Shown here piece by piece: positions 34,190-42,687 of a stretch of 42,687 nucleotides of DNA; position 1 is the stretch's first letter; each line of letters starts with the position of its first letter. The DNA lies in assembly GCA_015680685.1 (NCBI GenBank), contig MNCI01021399.1, forward strand, positions 19,552 through 62,238, given 5' to 3'. Made by a program: the position numbers and the translations under genes. The notes beneath the pieces were generated by a model. That model searched no databases. It saw nothing but the letters and a program-made list of their open reading frames with translations, and was not told where the DNA came from. This DNA is from Gnetum montanum. Lineage: Eukaryota > Streptophyta > Gnetopsida > Gnetales > Gnetaceae.

Positions 34190-36157
34190 AAGTACATAAG
34201 AATTGGGATCCATTCATGATGTAGTGGAGCTATGATACTGTTGTGGATAATAGGGAGAAGAGGTGTGGACTGAAGCATTTCTTGGAGAGATTGGACGTTG
34301 AACATAATATCCATAAGGATCTGGTTACCTATATGGATATTGCTACTTTGGTGGTGGCATTCCCCAAGCTTGTGGTTATTTCAACTACTATTGATATTTC
34401 TCTTGTGGTTGAGGGTAGGCTTTTCTTGGATAATATGATGGTTGGTAATGTTGTCGTAAGTTACCTTGCAGGTAAGATAATTGTCTTGGCATTTTTTTCT
34501 TGATAAATCTTGGGTTAAGCATGTATGCGCTAGAATCTTGCAAGTAGGACATAATAGGGAAATATCCCTTAGGATGTTCATATTGACATACTTTGCATCC
34601 TTCTTTATCTTCATAACTAGAGTCTGTGAACTTCTAAACTATATTAACTTTTCCTTTACGTTTGTAGTTCTCTCATCTATTGTCTCTTCTTTTCTTCCTT
34701 TTTTTGTTTTTGTTTAAAGCTTGTTCAATCTTTTATTTTAAAATCTTGAGTGCAGTAGCATTCTCTACCTTTGTCATAATTTCATTGACTAATTTTTGGA
34801 TGGATAGAGTGTTCTTTTGGATGACATCCTCTAAAGTTTCTTCTTTCTATCTATTGCACATTCTCACATCTCTTTTTATTTTTACAAGATCTTGATTATA
34901 CTCTTTTGTTAATTCTATTTTTCTTAATTATCCTTTTTCTTTGGCCACTTAGTCTATCATTCTTTGAATTCATTGGACTATCATTTTAAATAACCTACTT
35001 TAAGAGTTTCTTTATTCTTGTGCCTTAACCAATCAATGATATGCCTTAGTTGTTTCCTTTGGGAAAATCCATGGCTTGGGCATCTATGTAGTAGTGAATA
35101 ATACCTATCCATTGCTACGTCAAGAGATTCATGTGCCCCTTTCTTCCATTCTTGAACTTATTTTCTTAAATTTGAAACTTTGAAATAGGTTTGATTTTTG
35201 TTATTAAAAAGCTCTAGCAAGATACTTGATCTTCAGATTGCTTTTGGTTCTAAGAATCGATGCTAGTTCTTTGCTTTCTTGATGAGTGTTCTAGGAAATA
35301 ACTTCAATTGCTACCAATTATTTTCAATATTCTAAAGAGCACAAGCATCGTGGAATACTTGGAGCTGGTGTTGTGGATTTGCATTGTATTCGCCTTCAAA
35401 CTTGGAAATTATTAATATCTAGTTGCTTGATTTGACTATCCCTTACGTTCCTTGTAGGGATATACACTACTTTCCTAATATTAATCATATTATGAGTGGC
35501 CAGTAGGGGTTCTTCATGATCTTTGAGTTTGTAAACTCTATTATGGTTATGACCCCTTCAATGCTCATAATGATGTTCCCTTTCCTCATGTCTAATCCTA
35601 TCTCTTATTTGTCCATAATTAGCTTCCTCTTTATCATCAAAGTACCTTCTTTGATGTACATTTCTCCCATGATCCCTTTGTCTCTCCCTATCATAGGCTC
35701 TTGGTCTTTATGCCCTCTTGTCAAATTTCATAGATGAACGTGAGGAGGAAGATGAAGCAATTGGAGAATGGTACCAGCTGGTTCTCCTTATGTGACTTCG
35801 TGATTCATTCTCTTTTGGTTCTACAGAAGCTTCAGACCTTAAGCTCTACCTAATTTTGAAGTATTTCATATCTCTCCTAGGTGTTTTTTCAAGGGTTGAA
35901 TGTAGTTGTATTTTGACAAGTTCCTCTAGACGGATGATCAATGTTTAGGAATGAGATTCATGAGTTTGATGAAGTTCTTCCATTATGAATGTATCATCAT
36001 TTCTTTTCACTAGGACAATGGTGTGAGGTACTTTCTTTCCTTTGTTATGCTCATGTCTTGTCTCCATGGTGGCATCCCCTCTTACTTGTGCTGCTATAGG
36101 TTGATATGGCCTAGTCATGTATTTAGTGACATGGTATCCTTCTTGTGCATGGCCAAG
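34190..36157 (-). pseudogene. Gypsy gag (element 3), decayed
   Basis: A minus-strand gag homologous to those of elements 1 and 2. The charged N-terminal part is open at 35945-36157 (GYHVTKYMTRPYQPIAAQV, RHEHNKGKKVPHTIVLVKRN). Then come an Arg-rich part, a capsid part near 35220-35500 (RDSQIK, LDINN, decayed afterwards), and a zinc-knuckle remnant CKVCQYEHPKGYF near 34550-34610, in which the last Cys is Phe. The proline/tyrosine-rich tail lies at 34240-34460. Interrupted by stops; the N-terminus is displaced by the solo LTR inserted at 36158. Confidence 0.7.
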
Positions 36158-37040
36158 TGATAAATCCAAAAATTTTGCAGCAATGATATCATAGTTACAA
36201 TATCATATCTACAATGTCGTAGATATGTTATCATATCATAGCATACATTATCATATAAATGATATTATGGGGTGTGTGCTAGCCTATATAAGCAACACTT
36301 AGGGACATGAATCTGTAGTAGATTTGATAGCATAGTAATAGAACTCTTTCAGTTCCTTTTCTTGAATTCAATACTTAGCAATGTGTGCCCATAGTGTGAT
36401 GTTTTGCAATTGAAAGTAATATTTATTCAAGTGTGATGTACTTGGATGCATTGCATGCATGACAATAAAGATCGAGAATACTCTACATCATTGCAACAAT
36501 ACTTAGTTTTATTTCTATTTTCAATTAGTTTTCTATTTGCTATTTCCATAGTTAATGTTTACCATTGCTTGCAATTTGCCTTTAATTTCATTAAGCAGAA
36601 TGAGTACAAATAATCTCGAGCACATAAGTGTAACTAGTTGGTAACCTAGTAGTACTATCACTTGGTACGTCTATTAGTGTGGTACTTGGTAATCTTAGTA
36701 GTAGTTGCATGAAGTACAAGGTGTGACTAGAAGATTAGAACTAGCTGCACATTGCATAGGCTACTTTAGATTTGTTTTATTGTCACTTAGATTTAGAAAC
36801 CTTTGCTTTCAATTCAAGTTTGCTAGGAGCTTAATGGCCAATTCAACATGAATATCATATACCTCACCATGAGTTAAACCATATGCATTGATTTTACTAA
36901 CTCACATGGAAATAAAATGATCATGAACACTAATTAATTATAGGTATAATCACATTTCCTTATCTATGGATTTTGACTGTGATTATGTGTGAACACTTGT
37001 ATCATGTATGGTTGGGTGTTGGATACTCCATTGCTCATCA
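36158..37040 (+). repeat. Second solo LTR, perfect target duplication
   Basis: This 883-bp LTR starts TGATAAATCC and ends CCATTGCTCATCA, flanked by CCAAG on both sides (36153-36157 and 37041-37045). U3 holds many ATATCAT/GATATT words (36184-36268), then a TATA box CTATATAAG at 36284-36292. AATAAAGATCGAGA follows near 36465. CpG pairs of the dyads are mostly lost (TGATATCA in place of CGATATCG), so it looks older than the LTRs at 30206 and 42205. It inserted into element 3 in the opposite orientation. Confidence 0.92.
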
Positions 37041-37045
37041 CCAAG

Positions 37046-37437
37046 GTTCAACCTCATTAGGATTGTTTGCATCATTACTCATGTAGAACATTCGAGAGGA
37101 AAAAAAATATTTCCTTGTAAATCTCTCCACCTTATTTTTTCATCCTAGTGGAAGACAAACATGAAATTAGGATAGTATGGACTTGTATGAGCATAGGAAA
37201 TTCTGGTTTGCTTTGGTGCACTTCAATGTTCTTCATCATATTATTTCTCATGATTCGTATGAGTTTCTTTGGCATGTGGTGACTTTTCTTTAAGTGTAGA
37301 AGTCATTTATGATTTTCATGCTTTTAGGTATGTGTGTGTGTGTTGATTAACAAAATTAATTCAAGTGTAACAAATAGGCTTCTTCATTCTTAACACAAAA
37401 AACTCTATAAAATCAACTATTAAGTAAACATTGATGC
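37046..37437 (-). other. 5' leader of element 3
   Basis: Non-coding stretch between the primer region and gag in element orientation. No protein is recognised. Confidence 0.5.
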
Positions 37438-37838
37438 ATCCTTAGAAACAACACTAATGATGAGTAGTTAGGCATTCCAACACTCCACCATGAAGTTACA
37501 AGTGCATGTACATGACTAGATTAATATCTATGGATGGACAATGTAAGTATGCTAATGGTTGATAATTGGTTCATGATCACTATCTTCTCACTTTGAGTTA
37601 GTGAAGTACAAGTAGTATGGTTTAACTCTCAATGAGGTATACGATATCATGATGTTGTAGGCTCAAATTACTCCTAAGTGTATTCATAATGAAAAGAATG
37701 AGAATACAATCTAAGTCTAAGTAATAATGTAAATTTAAATCTATCCTATCCTACAGCAATAAGCATCCATTCTTGATTTACTATACACATCCCAAGTTCA
37801 TTTAACCATTACATAGATTACCAAGTTCATAAAACACA
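37438..37838 (-). repeat. Primer region and truncated LTR of element 3
   Basis: The LTR starts at 37459 with TGATGAGTAG and follows the element 1 LTR to about 37838 (ATTACCAAGTTCATAA), less than half its length. To its left, 37438-37458 reads TTAGTGTTGTTTCTAAGGATG on the element strand in the primer-site position, a decayed GTCGTTGCC-AAGGAT core. U3, with promoter, is missing. Confidence 0.8.
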
Positions 37839-37839
37839 A

Positions 37840-38409
37840 GAATTCATTATTCTTATGGTAAGATACCTAATGTATCGATTTCTACATTCCCTTCTAAATC
37901 CATTTCATCTCACTATGTGAATAATCATAACTTGTGGTTTTGTGTAACATAGAGTCATTTTTTTAATTTGGTGGTACTAACATGTATGTTTTTCTTAATA
38001 GGTATGCGTTACATTCAACTCTGTAAGTGCCTAAGGACACTTTTAGATGTGGCTATACAAGGACATTAAGGGCTAGAGTTTGGGAGGATCCACTCGTATA
38101 ACTACTGTATCTTATACTAGTTGAACAATTCTGCATCATCTTGAACCTTCCAAGACCAATAAATGTTAATCAAAACTTCCCTTTACATCACATAAATCTA
38201 TTCTATACCAAAGAATTCATTACCCATCTCATCAATCATTCATATACTTTCATAGCTTGAGATTCCTTCTTTATGTAGTATCCATGCCAAATTTTTGAAA
38301 AATATGCATCATTCATAGCCCAAGACCCTCTTAATATATTTTAAACCTTCCAAACATTCACAAAGATTCATTTTTCATCCTCAAAAATCATTGGCAAATG
38401 TAAATTTTT
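37840..38409 (+). other. Conserved spacer of the plus-strand half element
   Basis: Non-coding. It aligns, inverted, with 6960-7490 of element 1 over most of its length, including the GTGCCTAAGGACACTTTTA block near 38026. That level of conservation in a non-coding region suggests a shared cis-acting part of the element. Confidence 0.6.
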
Positions 38410-38486
38410 GGCCTTCAATATCAGATATATCAAAGCAACCCCAATATAGGATCTTTGATACCGAATCCCATCAAAACTATAAATAC
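38410..38486 (+). promoter_or_regulatory. Internal promoter-like region upstream of ORF2 (plus-strand copy)
   Basis: The dyad words TTCAATATCAGATATATC, CCCAATATAGG and TTTGATACCG are followed by a TATA box CTATAAATA at 38478-38486, 253 bp upstream of the intron donor. The layout equals those at 6843-6907 and 12713-12806. Confidence 0.6.
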
Positions 38487-38739
38487 TTGGGGACTTAGCC
38501 AAATTTTTTGTTTTCACATTTGTTGCCTAGGGAGATTTTTTTCATTTTTCTTTAATGATTTGAGCTCTATCCTCCTAGCTTCCTCAAGACATAACTTGCA
38601 CGTTATTACTCTAATTTTCCTTATCTTTGAATCTATTTGATCCTGAAGGGTGTGTTAGTGAGTAAAATCTAAGCCAAGTTAGCGAGGAAAATCTAAGCTA
38701 ATTTTTCAGAATTTGCTAAAGCCTAGAAAGTATTATAAG

Positions 38740-39038
38740 GTAAGTATGAAGGAAAACTACAAATTTTTAATAAAAATGAATCACATTAATGTCTAAAACA
38801 TTTATATAATTTCCTTAATAAGTCATGCTAATCATTATGAGTCATACATAAGAATAAAATGAACAATTGTGAAGGGTTATAAGGAAATTAATGCCTATGG
38901 GGTTTTGTTTTTATAATTTTTCTAACTTTGTAATCATAATGAGCTAAGAATTAATCTAATAAATGATATGAAAAGGAAAAAAGACTATTTACATCAAAGT
39001 AAATATTCTAATAATTCTCAAATTCTTAATGATTGTAG
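38740..39038 (+). other. 5' UTR intron of ORF2 (plus-strand copy)
   Basis: The donor ATAAG/GTAAGTATG is nearly a perfect plant consensus, and the acceptor GATTGTAG lies directly against the ATG. Length is 299 bp. The stretch is AT-rich with T-rich parts, as plant introns are. Confidence 0.68.
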
Positions 39039-41782
39039 ATGGCTTCAAAGAAAGGAGTAATCAGAGGACACTCACAGCCCACAAGTAAAAGACCAAGAGG
39101 CCAAGGTAGAGGTCAAATAAGAGAATAAGACCTAGAACATATGGAGTAGGAAGCCCAATCCTTGAAAATTCATTAGGAAACTCCTACTATTGGACTGTAG
39201 TCCTAAGGAGGTAGAGGAACTACAAGTACAAGGACAATGCCTCATGTTGTCACCAAACTACCTTTAAACTATCTAAGAGAAGTCAATCCTAACCATAGTA
39301 ATTATGGAAATGAACTTTGGCTGATTCGTAGAGGTTTTTTTAGAAGTGATAAGGACACAATTCCAAGTGTCATAGCTATGGCCCACACTTTTAAATAGTG
39401 GAAAATAATATCTAAGGAAGAATTATCAATTCTGGCATAATAAAGAAGAAAGCACTATGGTCAACATTGAAGGAGTCCTCATTTCATATTCAATCAAGGT
39501 GATAGGTGAAGCTCTATACATACCTAATGAAGGGGCAAAAGTAGCACATCTATCCACTAGATCAGATGCCAAAACTATAAAACTGTGGTTGAAATAGAAT
39601 ATGGCAAAGAAGACAAGGGACACAATGAGTTAAATCTTGAGGAAAGAATTTATTTCAAAATTGGCACTTATCACTTGTTCTCAACAAAAGGATTAAATAG
39701 ATTATCCACCTATGTAGCTAGAGGAAGTGTGATTTTGATGGAAAAATATAATGCAAACCTCACACAACTCTATTTCATGAAGATCCAAAGGTGGTTCAAA
39801 GAAAAGACTGGAAAGCCAACACTTCTATTCCCTTGTCTTATGAGGAAGTTGTGAAAACATGCTGGAATCCTGGGGTACACCAATGATGTTCCAAAGAAGA
39901 CCTAGAATGCCTTGTATGCTAAAATACTCAAGCTAGCAGTACTTAAGAAAGTCCAACATGAGGAAAAAATAGGTGCTAGGAAAACCACACAAACTATTAA
40001 ACAACAACAATAAGTGGGACCTAGTGATCAGCAACAAGAATAATAGCAATAACAACTTCCATTGACACCATAGGATTACAGTCCATCCATGAGTCATCTG
40101 CAATAGATTGTAGAGACCATTAGTTGGGGAACACATGATGAGGCCAACCTCTATAGAGTAATTAACAATGCCATTGAACCCACAGTTTTTGCAGATCTTG
40201 TAAGTGGAAAAATCTCACTACAATTAGGAGGAGAGGTCCAATGGTCACAACAGATCTCTGGGAATGCTGCATCATTTCAAGTGATGATAGAAACTAGAGA
40301 AGAAGCCATAGTTGTGGTAATGCAGCACCAAGTTGCAAAGGGAGCCATAGAAGTGATCATAGATCACATTAAAAAAATCCTTTAATATACCTATTGTGCC
40401 ACTAGTAGATCTCACTAGAGCCAAAGATGTTCAAATGTTAGTTGGAACCTAAGTGACTCCTATAGATCATGAAGATGTGCTAGATCAATTACTGTAAATT
40501 GGATAGGTGATGACAACACTTTTTGACATATCAAGTGATATCACTACAGTGTAGTTAGACCTTATTGTAACAAAGGGCAAGTTGGTCATGGCAAAGACTA
40601 GGATGGAAGATGTCAAACTTGAAATTATGAGATTACAAGAAGAGCTCACAACCTTGAGAGTCAAACTCTGAGATCCCACTCAATTAATTGTGCTTGATCA
40701 ACTAAAGCAATTCGAACTAGGATAGATGAATTTCTTGATTAAGAAAAATAAGAAAATGGAGAATGAGAAGGAGAAAACGGTGTGGAATGCCTTAGGAGCT
40801 AAAGCCCAAACGTATGCACATGCTAAGGCACTCACCATAGCACAAGAAGAGAATAAGTAACTCATTGCAGATAATATGCCTTTGACCACTATGGAGAATA
40901 GGAGAACATCCTAAAGGAAAGTATCCACAGTTAAGAAAAAAGTTGGTGAGGATCAACCAAGACATGAGCCACCTCATAGGAGAAAATAGAACCCTCTCAA
41001 TGGAGGAGGTACATGCTATCCACCAAAAATCATCTATTGAAATAAGCACATAGCAGAATGAGTCAAAGAAACATGAAAGGATTAAAGAATACTTCCATGA
41101 ATAGGTGGAGATGTATAAGAAGATTAGTGAAAAGGATATCCAAATGATAAAGGCCAAAATCAATTCCATATTAGCATACAATCTAGATTGGCAATCCATC
41201 TTGGATAGTTACACCCATGTCCACCAGATAGAAGTGAAGAATAAAAACCTGCAGATAGAGGACCTGAAAGAGTACATTAGGTTAGCTAACCTTTGTTATG
41301 CTAACCTTACCATGTTAACAGTAAGTTGGCCTAGAATTGAACTATAACAACAAGTAGTAGCCACATATGGATTGTATGAAAAAGAGTTTGCAAATTGCAA
41401 AGATGCCTTATAGAAACTTCAAGTGGTAGACTCTAAGTTAGAAGCAATAAAGGATGGATACCAAGGGTAGAAAGATGTTGTAGCGAACCTAGCTTAAAGA
41501 TTATTTGATTATCATGTGTTATGAGCCAAGGCCAAGGAACTCGAGAAACATAGAAGGTAGTTTGCAACATGGTACATCAAAGCTAATTAGATGTTTCTAT
41601 AGTTGTCATGTCCATGGGATGTACTACCTCCATCACCCATTACATAAGAACCATAGACAATGCATGACCCTATAACAGAGGAAGAGAAACTTTTGACATT
41701 GCTCAATAGATGCAAATTTTAGAAGCCTGATGACAAGAAAAAGCAATCAATGGAGGAGCCAGCACCACTAGGCACTACATAA
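39039..41782 (+). pseudogene. ORF2 of the plus-strand half element, decayed
   Basis: 2744 nt from ATG (MASKKGVIRGHSQPTSKRPR) to TAA at 41780-41782 (MEEPAPLGTT). The best open part, 39585-39854, reads IYFKIGTYHLFSTKGLNRLS, YVARGSVILMEKYNANLTQL and GKPTLLFPCLMRKL. A Gln-rich linker (QTIKQQQQ) follows near 40000, then the VVVMQHQVAKGAIEVIIDHI block near 40310. The long charged coiled coil includes EMYKKISEKDIQMIKAKINS and IEVKNKNLQIEDLKEYIRLA (41105-41347). Stops are scattered throughout. It is closest in layout to the element 2 copy. No membrane segment, catalytic motif or nuclease signature is seen, so the role is unknown. An alternative reading is an envelope-position gene; the coiled coil with a retroelement domain fits a structural or RNA/DNA-binding accessory protein at least as well. 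Confidence 0.75.
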
Positions 41783-41983
41783 GCTAGATTGTGCTCTACC
41801 CAATTTTTTGTTTGTTTTGTTTCAAAATTGTCATGTCATGTCTTATGTTAATATTTATAACACATAACTATAACATTCAAGATTAATGTATATAGTTAAT
41901 CCGTCATGTAAATTTATGTCCCAATTTTGTAAGGAAACCTATTCTCATTTTTGTTTTAACTTGAGGATGAGTTTTTAATCAGT

Positions 41984-42068
41984 CATGGGGGTATGATATG
42001 GTAATTTTTTTCAACTGCAATCTTGGGTATCTAATATTGGAGTTGTGATATTACATATTTAATGTTGT
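41984..42068 (+). repeat. Polypurine tract and truncated 3' LTR
   Basis: CATGGGGGTA (41984-41993) is followed by TGATATGG, homologous to the inverted right end of the element 1 LTR for about 75 bp. The LTR then breaks off before its TATA box. Confidence 0.8.
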
Positions 42069-42075
42069 ATCTAAT

Positions 42076-42204
42076 GGATAGTGCATGACCTTAGAATAGA
42101 GGAAGAGAAACTTGAGGCATTTCTCAACAAATACAAATTTCAAAACCTTGATGATAAGGGAAAGCAACCAATGGAGGAGCCATCACCTCCAAGCACTACA
42201 TAAG
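42076..42204 (+). repeat. Second copy of the ORF2 3' end
   Basis: This stretch is homologous to 41660-41783 (GCATGACC, AGAGGAAGAGAAACTT, CAATGGAGGAGCCA, GCACTACATAA), i.e. the last 40 or so codons of ORF2. It is a diverged copy rather than an exact local duplication and ends directly at the LTR starting 42205. It is probably a remnant of another element of the family into which that LTR inserted. Confidence 0.75.
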
Positions 42205-42687
42205 TGATGAGACGCGACATGCATAGTGCTGCTATATCGCGTACGCGATATCGCGGCCACCGCGATATCGCGTCTTTCCCTGTGATATCGCATACGCGAT
42301 ATTGCGGTCCGCCGCCATATCTATAAATAAGAGGCAGCACTCCCTTCATTTCCCAATCCTGGCTAGAAGTGGCGAAGCTCTGGCAGTTTGAACACTCCAG
42401 AGTTAGATTAATTTCCCATGTGCCTGCAGTAGGAGTCCTAGAGTGAACGGCTCTTTATTCGAGCAACTTTGTAACCTGAACACAAGTTGTGTATGGTAAT
42501 AAAGATGAACTTGATTGGATAAACCTTGCAGTACATGGTTTTATTTCATTGTTATTTATTTCTTTCCTAGTGTGCACGAGTACGACTTGATTATGAGCAT
42601 CTACGGATGTGTACGGCTAATCAAGGAATCGGCTGCTCGTCGCAATGCGTGAGTATGACTTGACTACGAGCATTGTGACTGCTTGGT
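42205..42687 (+). repeat. CpG-rich gypsy LTR, cut by the window end
   Basis: Starts TGATGAGACGCGACATG after ATAAG, possibly half of a target duplication. U3 holds dense palindromic words (TATATCGCGTACGCGATATC, CCGCGATATCGCG, GATATCGCATACGCGATATT) at 42232-42307. A TATA box CTATAAATA lies at 42321-42329 and AATAAA at 42498-42503. It retains many CpG pairs, unlike all other gypsy LTRs here, so it is probably the youngest. Whether it is a solo LTR or the 5' end of a full element cannot be seen. Confidence 0.88.

Larger units (their letters stand above)
31910..37838 (-). mobile_element. Element 3: minus-strand gypsy fragment with gag, protease and RT
   Basis: In its own direction this holds a truncated 5' LTR (37838-37459), primer region, leader, gag, zinc knuckle, protease and reverse transcriptase, and it stops near 31910 without RNase H completion, integrase or 3' LTR. 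It is homologous to element 1 in leader, gag and protease. Another solo LTR (36158-37040) sits between leader and gag. It meets plus-strand sequence of the same family on its right (37840) and a plus-strand gag on its left, so both edges are rearrangement breakpoints rather than element ends. Many stops; inactive. Confidence 0.8.
37840..42068 (+). mobile_element. Plus-strand 3' half of an Athila-like gypsy element
   Basis: 37840-41993 corresponds, inverted, to 3446-7490 of element 1 and 9234-13400 of element 2. Order is conserved spacer, internal promoter, intron, ORF2, untranslated tail, polypurine tract (CATGGGGGTA, 41984-41993) and the first about 75 bp of a 3' LTR (TGATATGGTAA onward, with TGCAATCTTGGG and TAATATTGGAG dyads). 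The left edge abuts a truncated LTR in opposite orientation at about 37838. The LTR on the right is cut at about 42068. Confidence 0.88.

Noticed and set aside
40792-41199. 135-codon minus-strand open frame rich in Ile, Leu and Phe
   Set aside because: Antisense to the ORF2 coiled coil; lysine/glutamate codons read backwards give hydrophobic residues.
42232-42307. Repeated palindromes as a CRISPR array or replication origin
   Set aside because: The repeats are short and lie in the U3 of an LTR ahead of its TATA box, in plant DNA; there are no spacer-length intervals.

Overview
This window is plant nuclear DNA: an AT-rich stretch, poor in CpG over most of its length, made almost entirely of decayed, nested LTR retrotransposons. 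The only host-gene remnant I recognise is a broken copy of a plant-specific MCTP gene (multiple C2 domains and transmembrane region; the FTIP/QUIRKY family). Plant Copia (Tnt1-like) and Ty3/gypsy Athila-like elements, MCTP homology and the density of old repeats suggest a large-genome seed plant, plausibly a conifer. The species cannot be fixed from the sequence. No intact cellular gene, tRNA, rRNA or CRISPR array was found.

Layout. 1-2574 is flanking DNA with no recognisable gene. 2575-21321 is a minus-strand Athila-like gypsy element (element 1, target duplication CTTAG/CTTAT). It was split by a second minus-strand member of the same superfamily at 8346-17574 (element 2, perfect duplication TCAAG). 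21322-22544 is unassigned. 22545-29690 is a plus-strand MCTP pseudogene, interrupted by a Tnt1-like Copia element at 23756-28858 (two LTRs, duplication AAGGG). 29691-31905 holds a microsatellite and a plus-strand gypsy gag fragment carrying a solo LTR (30206-31034, duplication AATAG). 31910-37838 is a minus-strand gypsy fragment with gag, protease and reverse transcriptase, carrying another solo LTR (36158-37040, duplication CCAAG). 37840-42068 is a plus-strand 3' half of the same kind of element, joined head to head with the previous fragment. 42205 to the end is the start of a CpG-rich, apparently younger LTR.

How the parts work together. The gypsy elements share LTRs that start TGATRA, a GGGGGTA polypurine tract and gag. 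They also share a roughly 900-codon extra reading frame (here ORF2) just upstream of the 3' LTR, with an N-terminal retroelement-type domain and a long coiled coil. In all three copies ORF2 is preceded by the same module: a cluster of GATATTGG-like dyads, a TATA box, about 250 bp of leader, a GTAAG donor, an intron of 299-301 bp, and an AG acceptor lying directly against the ATG. The dyads plus TATA repeat the layout of the LTR promoter, so ORF2 probably had its own internal promoter and a spliced leader. Elements 1 and 2 show no reverse transcriptase or integrase, whereas the 32 kb fragment has an RT. That fits non-autonomous derivatives depending on an autonomous relative. This internal promoter and ORF2 arrangement is the best candidate here for an under-described system.
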